32,303 nt of DNA, taken from CAG-791 sp963629395 (GTDB lineage Bacteria > Bacillota > Clostridia > Lachnospirales > Lachnospiraceae). The notes below the pieces were generated by a model. The model ran no database searches and was not told the origin of the DNA. It was given only the letters and a program-made list of their open reading frames with translations. The stretch is from the NCBI GenBank assembly GCA_963629395.1, contig CAVGIV010000027.1, positions 1-32,303 of the forward strand, in the 5' to 3' direction. This document shows, in pieces, positions 16,347-24,413 of this stretch (positions are counted from its first letter, which is position 1; each line of letters begins with the position of its first letter). Position numbers and translations under genes: made by a program.

Positions 16347-17387
16347 ATGACATATCAGGACGTACTAACCAGCGCGAGGGCCTGTAGCGGCCCGTTTTGC
16401 AAGGCCTGTCCCGTCTGCAACGGGCGCGCCTGCGGATCCACCATGCCCGGTCCCGGCGCAAAGGGAATCGGTGATGTAGCCATCCGCAATTACGAGGCCT
16501 GGCAGAAGGTTCGCGTGGCCATGAATACCATCGCAGCCAACAAGGAGCCGGACACGCATTTTTCATTTTTCGGCAAAGAGCTGTCTTTGCCGGTAATGGC
16601 TGGACCTGTGGGTGCAGTAAAGCTCCACTACGGCGAGAAATTCTCAGATGTGGAATACAATGACATTCTGGTTCCAGCCTGTGCCGAGGCCGGCATTATT
16701 GCTTTCACCGGCGACGGAACCGATCCGGGCGTTGTAAAGGCAGCCACCGCATCCATCCGTGACAACCACGGCGTCGGCGTTCCTACCATCAAGCCCTGGG
16801 ATATCAATACACTTCAGGAGAAATTCCGTCTGGTAGAGGAGTCTAATTGCTTTGCCGTCGCCATGGACGTGGATGCCGCAGGCCTTCCGTTCCTGCAGGG
16901 CCTTACTCCGCCGGCCGGCAGCAAGACGGTAGAGCAGCTGCGCGAGGTCATCCAAAAGGCAGGCAAGCCGTTTATCATCAAGGGAATTATGACCGTAAAG
17001 GGTGCTCTGGACGCATTGGAGGCAGGTGCCTCCGCCATTGTTGTTTCCAACCATGGCGGCCGTGTACAGGATCAGACGCCGGCAACCGCCGAGGTCCTTG
17101 AGGAGATTGCGGCAGCCGTTGCAGGCCGCATGATGATCCTCGTTGACGGCGGTATCCGCACGGGCGTAGATGTATTCAAGGCACTGGCGCTCGGCGCTGA
17201 CGGTGTCCTGATCGCAAGGCCCTATGTAACAGCCGTGTACGGCGGCGGCAGCGAAGGCGTAAAGCTCCTCACCGATAAGCTTCAAAACGAGCTCGTCTCC
17301 ACCATGAAGATGTGCGGCGTCTCTTCGCTTTCCGAAATCACCAAGGAGTGCCTTCATAAGCCGGTCAGTGAATACATTCGTTTCTAA
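16347..17387 (+). CDS. FMN-dependent alpha-hydroxy-acid dehydrogenase/oxidase with N-terminal Cys cluster
   Basis: A 346-residue TIM-barrel flavoenzyme of the lactate/glycolate oxidase superfamily. The catalytic SNHGGR holds H236 and R239. The FMN-phosphate region is DGGIRTGVDVFKALALGADGV followed by IARP, and IIKGIMT supplies the usual Lys. The substrate is unknown; lactate-like 2-hydroxy acids are possible. An N-terminal cluster C13-x4-C18-x2-C21-x2-C24-x4-C29 is not part of the canonical fold and may hold an Fe-S cluster or zinc (inference). The ATG at 16347 is fixed by AGGAGG at 16333-16338. An open frame further upstream has no RBS. It is transcribed divergently from groESL. No clear promoter or riboswitch was recognised in the 177 bp upstream. 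It ends at a shared terminator. Confidence 0.9.
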   Translation: MTYQDVLTSARACSGPFCKACPVCNGRACGSTMPGPGAKGIGDVAIRNYEAWQKVRVAMNTIAANKEPDTHFSFFGKELSLPVMAGPVGAVKLHYGEKFSDVEYNDILVPACAEAGIIAFTGDGTDPGVVKAATASIRDNHGVGVPTIKPWDINTLQEKFRLVEESNCFAVAMDVDAAGLPFLQGLTPPAGSKTVEQLREVIQKAGKPFIIKGIMTVKGALDALEAGASAIVVSNHGGRVQDQTPATAEVLEEIAAAVAGRMMILVDGGIRTGVDVFKALALGADGVLIARPYVTAVYGGGSEGVKLLTDKLQNELVSTMKMCGVSSLSEITKECLHKPVSEYIRF

Positions 17388-17417
17388 GTCTTTCATTTGA
17401 CGTAATTATTACATCTG

Positions 17418-17486
17418 GTAACTATCCAGAGCCCATTTGCAAAATCGCTGCTGCAAAGCTTCTCTTTTGCTCATGTGGCGTTCTCG
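17418..17486 (+). repeat. Dispersed palindromic repeat, module 1, copy B
   Basis: The leader GTAACTATCCAGAGCC (17418-17433) precedes the 51-base core at 17436-17486. The core differs from copy A at one position and from copy C at six. It sits between the flavoenzyme stop and the terminator. The minus strand holds a 21-codon frame (17474-17409) starting MSKREALQQRFCKW and stopping at TAA, the same length and position as in copy A. Confidence 0.88.
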
Positions 17487-17490
17487 CCAA

Positions 17491-17521
17491 AAGAGCCCGG
17501 TCCATTTCGGACCGGGCTCTT
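17491..17521. terminator. Terminator between flavoenzyme and clpB
   Basis: A perfect 13-bp stem (17491-17503 with 17509-17521) and 5-base loop, with short T-rich tails on both strands. It lies between convergent genes and can serve both. It begins five bases after repeat copy B. Confidence 0.85.
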
Positions 17522-17601
17522 CTTTGCTTGTAGAATGCCGCGTTAAGTGCAATTGTTTAGCGTCTATCTCGCTTTTTAAATAATTGGCCAGAGGCGTTCC
17601 C

Positions 17602-20232
17602 TTACTCTACCGATGCCTGCAGCTCGCCGCCGACTGCATCAATCACAATGGTGCTTCCCTCCTGCACCTTGTCCTCCAGAATCAGCTTTGCCGACATCGT
17701 CTCCACATTCTTCTGAATGTACCTCTTCAACGGGCGGGCGCCATAGCTTGGATCGTACGCAGCGTCCGTCACAAACGCTTTTGCCGTCTCCGTCAGGCGC
17801 ACCTTAATCTCACGATCCGCAAGACGCCTATTAAGATCCTTCATAATGAGGTCAATGATTCCGGCAATATTGTCCTTCGTCAGCGGACGGAACATGATAA
17901 TCTCGTCGAGACGATTCAGGAACTCCGGACGGAAATGCTGATGCAAAATGCCGTCCACTGCCTCGCGGCACTCCTCCGAGACCTCCGCCACGTTCCCCGC
18001 TGCTGACGTCTGTGCCGACTTCTCCTGCCGCTCGATGTCTGCCAGAATCTCCTGGGCGCCGAGGTTGGATGTCAGAATAATGATGGTATTTTTAAAATCC
18101 ACCGTCCTTCCCTGGGAATCCGTGATTCGGCCGTCATCCAGAACCTGCAGCAGAATGTTGAACACATCCGGATGGGCCTTTTCCACCTCATCAAACAAGA
18201 CAACCGAATACGGTTTTCTGCGAACAGCCTCCGTGAGCTGGCCGCCCTCCTCATAGCCGACATACCCGGGCGCCGCACCGATCAGCCGGGAAACACTGTA
18301 CTTCTCCATGTACTCCGACATATCGATCCGTACCATATTCTTCTCATCATCGAACAAGGCTCTGGCCAGCGCCTTGGCAAGCTCTGTCTTGCCGACGCCG
18401 GTAGGTCCCAGGAACAGGAAGGACCCGATGGGCTTTGTAGGATCCTTGATGCCCGCCTTCGAGCGCATGATGGCCTCCGCCACCTTTGTAACCGCCTCAT
18501 TCTGTCCAACCACGCTTCTGTGAAGCTCCTCCGGAAGGTGCAGCGTTTTGCTGCGCTCGGACTCGGTCAGCTTCTCCACGGGAATCCCCGTCCATTTGGA
18601 AACGATGCGGCCGATTTCATCCTCGGTAACCTTTTCATGAACCAGGCCGCCGCCCTCCTGGGCCTTGGCTGCTGCCTCCTCGCCCTCTTTAATTCTGGCT
18701 TCAATTTCCGGAAGCTTGCCATACTGGAGCTCTGCCGCATGCTCGAGATTCCCATCTCTTGTCGCCATCTCAATCTCAGAGTGCACCGCATCACGCTCCT
18801 CGCGAAGCTTCGCCAGCGAATCGATCTTATCCTTTTCACTCTGCCACTTGGCCGTCTCCTCACTGAAACGGTCATTTAGCTCCGCCATTTCTTTCTTCAG
18901 ATTCTCCAGACGCTCCCTTGAAAGATTGTCCTGCTCCTTTTCCAACTGAAACTCCTCGATCTTCATCTGATCGAGCTTATGCTTCATCTCGTCGAGCTCT
19001 GTTGGCATAGAATTCATTTCTGTTTTGATCAGCGCGCACGCTTCGTCCATGAGGTCGATGGCCTTGTCCGGAAGGAAGCGGTCTGAAATGTAACGATCCG
19101 AGAGAACCGCAGCAGCCACCAGCGCATTGTCTTCAATCTTCACGCCATGGTATACCTCATAGCGCTCCTTCAAACCGCGCAGGATGGAAATGCTCTCCTC
19201 TACCGTCGGCGCATTCGCCATCACAGGCTGGAAGCGGCGTTCCAGGGCCGCATCCTTTTCAATGTACTCGCGGTACTCATTCAGCGTTGTCGCACCGATG
19301 CAGTGAAGCTCGCCCCTTGCCAGCATGGGCTTTAGCATATTTCCTGCATCCATGGCCCCGTCCGTCTTTCCGGCTCCTACGATGGTATGCAGCTCATCGA
19401 TGAACAGAATAATGCTGCCGTCCGATGCCTTCACATCGTCCAGCACTGCCTTCAGACGTTCCTCAAACTCGCCGCGGTACTTGGCACCGGCTACGAGCGA
19501 CCCCATATTCAGTGAGAAGATCTTCTTGTCCTTCAACGACGTAGGAACATCTCCCTTTGCAATTCTCTGTGCCAGCCCCTCAACGATGGCTGTTTTGCCG
19601 ACGCCGGGTTCACCGATGATCACCGGGTTATTCTTGGTCTTGCGGGAGAGGATCTGAATGACGCTGCGGATTTCCTCATCCCGTCCGATGACCGGATCCA
19701 TCTTCTGCTCTCTTGCCTTGGCAACAAGCTCTTCGCCGTATTTTTCCAGCGTATCATACGTGCTCTCCGGATTGTCCGAGGTCACCCTTTGATTGCCGCG
19801 AACGCCCTGCAGCGCCTGCAGAAAGGTCTCCCTTGAAATGCCAAACTCCTTCATCAGCTGCTTTACCGGACCATTGGCGTGATGAAGCATAGCAAGGAAG
19901 AGATGCTCCACCGAAACGTATTCATCGCCAAGCTTTTTGGCTTCGTCCTCGGCGCCGACCAGCACCTTGTTCAGCGCATTGCTAACATAGGTCTGCACAC
20001 CATCCCCGGATACCTTTGGAAGATTATCCACCGCCTTCTGTACTCTCGCCGTGAACGTGGAAGGTTCAATCTGCATCTTTTCCATCAGCTTGGCTATAAG
20101 ACTGTCCTCCACAGTCAGAAGGCAGTACAGAAGATGCTCCTGCTCGATCTGCTGATTACCGTATTCCACAGCCATGTTCTGGGCGTTCTGGATGGATTCC
20201 ATTGATTTCTGTGTAAATTTCTGAATATTCAT
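17602..20232 (-). CDS. clpB: ATP-dependent chaperone ClpB
   Basis: An 876-residue Hsp100 disaggregase that threads aggregated proteins through its hexamer pore together with the DnaK system. In order it has the N-terminal double Clp-N repeat, AAA1 with Walker A GEPGVGKTA and Walker B ILFIDELHT, a long coiled-coil middle domain (about 400-530), and AAA2 with Walker A GPTGVGKTE and VLFDEVEKAH. No IGF loop for ClpP binding is evident, as expected for ClpB. The ATG at 20232 is chosen because AAGGAGGT lies six bases upstream. The frame continues 20 codons further without support. Its promoter is at 20281-20308. Neither a CtsR box nor CIRCE is visible there. Confidence 0.97.
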   Translation of the reverse strand: MNIQKFTQKSMESIQNAQNMAVEYGNQQIEQEHLLYCLLTVEDSLIAKLMEKMQIEPSTFTARVQKAVDNLPKVSGDGVQTYVSNALNKVLVGAEDEAKKLGDEYVSVEHLFLAMLHHANGPVKQLMKEFGISRETFLQALQGVRGNQRVTSDNPESTYDTLEKYGEELVAKAREQKMDPVIGRDEEIRSVIQILSRKTKNNPVIIGEPGVGKTAIVEGLAQRIAKGDVPTSLKDKKIFSLNMGSLVAGAKYRGEFEERLKAVLDDVKASDGSIILFIDELHTIVGAGKTDGAMDAGNMLKPMLARGELHCIGATTLNEYREYIEKDAALERRFQPVMANAPTVEESISILRGLKERYEVYHGVKIEDNALVAAAVLSDRYISDRFLPDKAIDLMDEACALIKTEMNSMPTELDEMKHKLDQMKIEEFQLEKEQDNLSRERLENLKKEMAELNDRFSEETAKWQSEKDKIDSLAKLREERDAVHSEIEMATRDGNLEHAAELQYGKLPEIEARIKEGEEAAAKAQEGGGLVHEKVTEDEIGRIVSKWTGIPVEKLTESERSKTLHLPEELHRSVVGQNEAVTKVAEAIMRSKAGIKDPTKPIGSFLFLGPTGVGKTELAKALARALFDDEKNMVRIDMSEYMEKYSVSRLIGAAPGYVGYEEGGQLTEAVRRKPYSVVLFDEVEKAHPDVFNILLQVLDDGRITDSQGRTVDFKNTIIILTSNLGAQEILADIERQEKSAQTSAAGNVAEVSEECREAVDGILHQHFRPEFLNRLDEIIMFRPLTKDNIAGIIDLIMKDLNRRLADREIKVRLTETAKAFVTDAAYDPSYGARPLKRYIQKNVETMSAKLILEDKVQEGSTIVIDAVGGELQASVE

Positions 20233-20280
20233 ATCGATACCTCCTTGAATTGGAAGATTTGTTTCATCTGTTCTATAGCT

Positions 20281-20308
20281 ACTATAACACAAAAAAGAGT
20301 CCTGTCAA
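20281..20308 (-). promoter_or_regulatory. Promoter of clpB
   Basis: Minus strand: consensus -35 TTGACA (20308-20303), 16-bp spacer, -10 TATAGT (20286-20281). The -35 lies inside the loop and 3' arm of the terminator of the upstream DUF308 gene. Confidence 0.75.
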
Positions 20309-20324
20309 CTGTGACAGAACTCTT
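20295..20324 (-). terminator. Terminator of the DUF308 gene, overlapping the clpB promoter
   Basis: A 13-bp stem with one mismatch (20295-20307 with 20312-20324) and 4-base loop, followed by six T on the minus strand. It ends the DUF308 transcript 73 bp after its stop. Confidence 0.8.
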
Positions 20325-20396
20325 CCCCTATAAAATCCACTGTCCACGGACGATGCTATAGAAATGGAGAGGTGCTCATGTTCAACAAAACAAAGT

Positions 20397-21383
20397 TCAA
20401 TGGGCTGTGACACCTGCATCTGCGGCATCCTTGGCTATACCGTTCAGATCGCTGTGATCCTCTTCGGTGTATTCCGCCTTCACATCGGGTGAGGGAGCTT
20501 GCACAGCAGGTGCATTGTCCTGCGCCGCATTTATGCAGGAGGCATCACACGCTGCAGGTTCCTTATGCATCGGAATCGTTGTATATCCGTCCATGTTCGC
20601 ACCTTGCGGAGCCTTCGGAGATACTGCGGCATCAACTGCAGGTGCTGCCGGCTCTTCCTTGCCGCCGAACGGATGCGGGAAGCCTCTGCGCGCAGGGCGT
20701 TCCTCCGGAGCAGCTGCACGGGGGGCATCCGGAACGACCGGAGAATCCTGCGGCATCAGCGGTGTAACCTCACCGTCCACTACATTCCCGGCAGCCACTG
20801 CAGCCACAGCCTCCAGAGGCTTTTCTGCCTTCCCGATCTGGAACATAATCCAGATGTCAGCAATTCCGTCCGCAATCAACGTCAGCGCCATAAACTTCAT
20901 CAGAATCTTTTCAATAAAGACCGGATGAATGATGAATACAACTCCCAGAATGATCTCTACCACTGTAATGATCAGTGCTGCCGTCACGCCGCCGGACTTC
21001 TGGCGTACAATGCGCATGCTCTCCGACAGGTCCACCAGACCGGTCACCACCACAATCAGTCCGATGATCGTCGGAACCAGTGCGATCAGAATCTGCGGAT
21101 TAAAGAATAAATACATGCCCATCACAATGGCAACCACTCCGCCGAACAGCGCGACAGCACTTCCGTACATGCGGCTCCTGCCCATCAGAAAAACGGCAAC
21201 AATGACAATTCCAAGAACCGTAATAATCCCCGCAATCGCCTGACAGATGACATTCAAGGCCGTTCCGGACCAGATGAACAGAACCAGTCCCAGTGCAATC
21301 AGGCATGCCGCCTCGATCAGCTTGTTGGTCTTGGCAACACGCAGCGTTGTTTTTACCTTCTGTTCTACATTTGAATAACTCAT
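20397..21383 (-). CDS. DUF308/HdeD-like membrane protein with disordered tail
   Basis: A 328-residue protein. Residues about 20-185 hold six hydrophobic helices in the paired pattern of DUF308 proteins, the family that includes the E. coli acid-resistance protein HdeD. The molecular role is not known. From about residue 190 the protein becomes an Ala/Pro-rich, charged and probably disordered cytoplasmic tail, with two Cys in CDASC and an acidic end. AAGGAGGT seven bases before the ATG at 21383 sets the start. It lies between engB and clpB with about 100 bp of spacer and its own terminator. TTGACG near 21440 could be a -35 but no good -10 accompanies it. Confidence 0.82.
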   Translation of the reverse strand: MSYSNVEQKVKTTLRVAKTNKLIEAACLIALGLVLFIWSGTALNVICQAIAGIITVLGIVIVAVFLMGRSRMYGSAVALFGGVVAIVMGMYLFFNPQILIALVPTIIGLIVVVTGLVDLSESMRIVRQKSGGVTAALIITVVEIILGVVFIIHPVFIEKILMKFMALTLIADGIADIWIMFQIGKAEKPLEAVAAVAAGNVVDGEVTPLMPQDSPVVPDAPRAAAPEERPARRGFPHPFGGKEEPAAPAVDAAVSPKAPQGANMDGYTTIPMHKEPAACDASCINAAQDNAPAVQAPSPDVKAEYTEEDHSDLNGIAKDAADAGVTAH

Positions 21384-21485
21384 ATGCAGTACCTCCTTGC
21401 TCTATTTCTGATGACCATTTAGCGTGCAAACGCGGATAACGTCAAAAAACACAGGGTCTTTTGCCGCCACATGTTCTTTATACCT

Positions 21486-22085
21486 TTAACACTGCTGTTC
21501 AATTCTCTCAAGGATTTCGTCGCGCCCCTGCTTGGTCAGGCCAGAAAACGGAATCACCGTAAGAGAGACCTCCTGTCCCACAGCACTTTTCTCGTGCAGT
21601 ACGCGTTCTATATTCGCCACTGCCTTTGACAGCTGGCTTCTTTTGAGCTTGTCCGCCTTGGTTGCCACAATGATCGGGACAAAACCATTGTGTACCACCC
21701 AGTCGAACATCAGCACATCATCCGCTGACGGATCATGACGGATGTCAATCAGCAAAAACACCACCTTCAGAGAATCACTGGTGTGCAGATAGTTCTCGAT
21801 CATGGTGCCCCACTGTGCCTTCACCTCCACGCCGGCTGTGGCATAGCCATATCCCGGAAGATCCACAAGGTACAGCGCGTCGTTGATATTGTAATAATTG
21901 ATGGTCTGCGTTTTCCCGGGCTTTCCGCTGGTTCTGGCATAGCTCTTGCGGTTCATAAGCGCATTGATCAGCGTCGATTTGCCGACATTACTTTTCCCGG
22001 CAAATGCGAACTCCGGCCATGTATGCTGTGGCAGCTTACTGGTAATGCCGCAGACAGTTTCAAGATTTACGGTTTTAATTATCAT
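21486..22085 (-). CDS. engB: Ribosome biogenesis GTP-binding protein EngB/YsxC
   Basis: A 199-residue TRAFAC GTPase needed for late assembly of the 50S subunit. G1 is GKSNVGKST at residues 30-38, G2 includes TQTINYY, G3 is DLPGYG, and G4 is ATKADK. Length and the N-terminal WPEFAFAGKSNVGKST context are typical. The RBS is AAGGAAGG. It follows clpX by 165 bp, the conserved Firmicutes neighbourhood, but here lon is absent between them. Confidence 0.97.
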   Translation of the reverse strand: MIIKTVNLETVCGITSKLPQHTWPEFAFAGKSNVGKSTLINALMNRKSYARTSGKPGKTQTINYYNINDALYLVDLPGYGYATAGVEVKAQWGTMIENYLHTSDSLKVVFLLIDIRHDPSADDVLMFDWVVHNGFVPIIVATKADKLKRSQLSKAVANIERVLHEKSAVGQEVSLTVIPFSGLTKQGRDEILERIEQQC

Positions 22086-22208
22086 AGCACAATCCTTCCT
22101 TGTATCGCAGGGATGATATGTTCAAGGGCAGCCACTGCGTGCACGTTTGCCAAGCGCCAGGGTTGGCGCATGGATGTCCGGGTTCGAGGACACTGCAATA
22201 GCAAAACA

Positions 22209-22239
22209 GCGCGGCGCATCGCTTTCGCGTGCGCCGCGC
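22209..22239 (-). terminator. Terminator of clpX
   Basis: A 10-bp GC-only-type stem (22209-22218 with 22230-22239), which can be extended inside the loop by CGC/GCG, followed on the minus strand by TGTTTTG. It lies 12 bp after the clpX stop and separates clpX from engB. Confidence 0.75.
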
Positions 22240-22250
22240 CGTCACTGCTT

Positions 22251-23585
22251 TCAGGCAGACTGACTCGTCTCCAAAAGGCCGTCGGTTCCCTCTGTTCTGG
22301 TCCCGTCCCGGTGCACCAGAATCGGCTTTCCGGCTCCCAGCACCGAATTCTTCGTAACAATGCACTCCTGCACGGTCTCATCAGAAGGAATGGTGTACAT
22401 GACATCCATTGTCACGCGCTCCATAATCGAACGCAGACCTCTGGCACCGGTCTTGCGTTCCACTGCCATGTCCGCGATAGCATCCAGTGCATCATCCTCA
22501 AAGGAAAGCTCCACATTGTCATAGTGGAACAGCTTCCGGTACTGCTTGATCAGCGCATTCTTGGGTTCCCTGAGAATACGGACCAGTGCGTCCTTGTCCA
22601 GCCCCTCGAGTGTAACCACCACAGGAACTCGTCCGATAAACTCCGGAATCAGTCCGAATTTCACCAGATCCTGCGGAACAACTTCCTTCAAGATGGTGCC
22701 GGCATCCTTCTCTTCTTTTTCAGCCACCGATGCATTAAAGCCCATGGAGCGATAATCGGTTCTCTCGTGAATAATCTTCTCCAGACCATCAAAGGCACCG
22801 CCGCAGATGAACAGGATATTCGTGGTATCAATCTGAATCAGCTCCTGCTGCGGATGCTTGCGGCCGCCCTGCGGCGGAACCGAAGCCTGCGTACCTTCGA
22901 TAATCTTCAGAAGTGACTGCTGTACGCCCTCGCCGGACACATCTCTTGTGATCGATACATTCTCACCCTTTTTGGAAATCTTATCGATCTCATCAATATA
23001 GACAATGCCCAGCTGTGCGCGTTCAATGTTGTAATCTGCAGCCTGGATCAGCTTCAGAAGTATATTCTCCACATCCTCGCCAACGTAGCCCGCCTCGGTA
23101 AGCGTTGTAGCATCCGCAATGGCAAAGGGGACGTTTAAAAGCTTAGCCAGCGTCTGAGCAAGGTAGGTCTTGCCGGATCCGGTCGGACCGAGCATCAGAA
23201 TATTGGATTTTTGAAGCTCAACCTCGTTGTCCTGGTCATCCTGATGATCGTTGCTGCCGACAATGCGCTTGTAGTGATTGTAAACAGATACAGCCAGAAC
23301 CTTTTTGGCTTCATCCTGCCCAATAACATACTGATCCAGGAAGCTCTTGATCTGTGCCGGCTTCATCAGATTGACATCCTGCTGTGTCAAGCCGCTGTCG
23401 CCGTGGTTCTCCTCATCGCTTTGGCGCCCCTCGTCCTCGTTTATGATTTCACCGCAGATCTCAATGCATTCATCGCAAATGTAAACACCGTTCGGGCCGG
23501 AAATCAGCTTGCGGACCTCTTCCTCAGATCTTCCGCAAAAGGAGCACCGGCGAGGGGGTGTCATTCTCTTGTTACTGCTTGCCAT
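22251..23585 (-). CDS. clpX: ClpX, ATPase subunit of ClpXP protease
   Basis: A 444-residue AAA+ unfoldase that feeds substrates to ClpP. The N-terminal zinc-binding domain has CSFC (C15-x2-C18 region) and CDECIEIC. Walker A is GPTGSGKT, Walker B is VYIDEIDKI, and the ClpP-docking loop IGF-type sequence is represented by LIPEFIGRVP. The pore loop GYVGED is present. It follows clpP by 20 bp and is clearly in the same operon. The tail after DGTRTEGTDG is short and variable. Confidence 0.98.
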   Translation of the reverse strand: MASSNKRMTPPRRCSFCGRSEEEVRKLISGPNGVYICDECIEICGEIINEDEGRQSDEENHGDSGLTQQDVNLMKPAQIKSFLDQYVIGQDEAKKVLAVSVYNHYKRIVGSNDHQDDQDNEVELQKSNILMLGPTGSGKTYLAQTLAKLLNVPFAIADATTLTEAGYVGEDVENILLKLIQAADYNIERAQLGIVYIDEIDKISKKGENVSITRDVSGEGVQQSLLKIIEGTQASVPPQGGRKHPQQELIQIDTTNILFICGGAFDGLEKIIHERTDYRSMGFNASVAEKEEKDAGTILKEVVPQDLVKFGLIPEFIGRVPVVVTLEGLDKDALVRILREPKNALIKQYRKLFHYDNVELSFEDDALDAIADMAVERKTGARGLRSIMERVTMDVMYTIPSDETVQECIVTKNSVLGAGKPILVHRDGTRTEGTDGLLETSQSA

Positions 23586-23605
23586 AGGGATTCTCTTCCT
23601 TGTTT

Positions 23606-24220
23606 TTATGCGTTACGAAGCGCATCCTCAATCTCTTTACGTGTCGTATAAATGTGGTCAATCAGACCGTACTCGAGTGCCTCCTGCGCAGACATCCAGT
23701 TGTCGCGGTCCGTATCGCGGCACAGATCCTCATAGGTTCTGCCGGTATTCTCTGCCAGAATGTGATTCAGCTTCTCCCGGGTGTTCTTGATGTGCTCTGC
23801 TGCAATCAGCATGTCGCTTGCCTGTCCCTCCGTGCCGCCGGAAGGCTGATGAATCAGAATCTCCGAATTCGGAAGGGAATAGCGCTTGCCCTTCGTGCCG
23901 CCTGCCAGGAGGAAAGACCCCATGCTGGCCGCCATGCCAACGCAGATCGTAGACACATCGCACTTAATGAACTTCATCGTGTCGTAGATGGCAAGTCCTG
24001 CCGTCACCGATCCTCCCGGACTGTTGATATAGAACTGAATATCCTTCTCCGGGTCCTCACCCTCCAGGAACAGAAGCTGAGCCACGATCAGCTCTGCAGA
24101 CTGATCGGTCACCTGATCACCCAGCAGAATGATGCGCTCCTTCAATAATCTCGAAAAAATATCATAGGAGCGCTCACCGCTTCCGGTTTGCTCTATGACA
24201 TAAGGTACCAGATTTGCCAT
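23606..24220 (-). CDS. clpP: ClpP, proteolytic subunit
   Basis: A 204-residue serine peptidase forming a two-ring barrel with ClpX or ClpC. The triad is S99 (GMAASMG), H124 (LIHQPSGG) and D173. The INSPGGSV oxyanion region is present. The first residues (MANLVPYVIEQT) are the short cleavable propeptide region. GGAGG lies seven bases before the ATG. It stands between tig and clpX in the usual Clostridia order. A separate clpP promoter could not be identified with confidence. Confidence 0.98.
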   Translation of the reverse strand: MANLVPYVIEQTGSGERSYDIFSRLLKERIILLGDQVTDQSAELIVAQLLFLEGEDPEKDIQFYINSPGGSVTAGLAIYDTMKFIKCDVSTICVGMAASMGSFLLAGGTKGKRYSLPNSEILIHQPSGGTEGQASDMLIAAEHIKNTREKLNHILAENTGRTYEDLCRDTDRDNWMSAQEALEYGLIDHIYTTRKEIEDALRNA

Positions 24221-24353
24221 GTTCCATCCTCCTAAAATGTCCCTGCCTGCTCATCCATCCGCATCAAAACTCTCCGAAGAAAATCAAGGCGGGGGCTCAT
24301 CGTTACATATATAAAACCGATGCCCTTCGGGCACTCAGCGAACATCATAAAAC

Positions 24354-24380
24354 AAAGGCCTTGCAATGTGCAAGGCCTTT
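24354..24380 (-). terminator. Terminator of tig
   Basis: A perfect 12-bp stem (24354-24365 with 24369-24380) and 3-base loop, followed on the minus strand by GTTTTATG. It lies 34 bp after the trigger factor stop. A small second hairpin, GCCC/GGGC, follows at 24322-24332. Confidence 0.75.
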
Positions 24381-24413
24381 ACAGTTTATTTATGATCAGT
24401 AATGATATTCGGA

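Noticed and set aside
21450..21475. Sequence resembling repeat module 1 (GAAC..., CATGTGGCG, GCAAAAG) after engB
   Set aside because: The central block is inverted relative to the outer blocks and the leader is absent. The match is short enough to be chance.
22176..22198. T-arm-like sequence TGTCC-GGGTTCGA-GGACA, suggesting a tRNA
   Set aside because: The loop has eight bases and not the canonical T-loop order. No acceptor, D or anticodon arm could be found around it.
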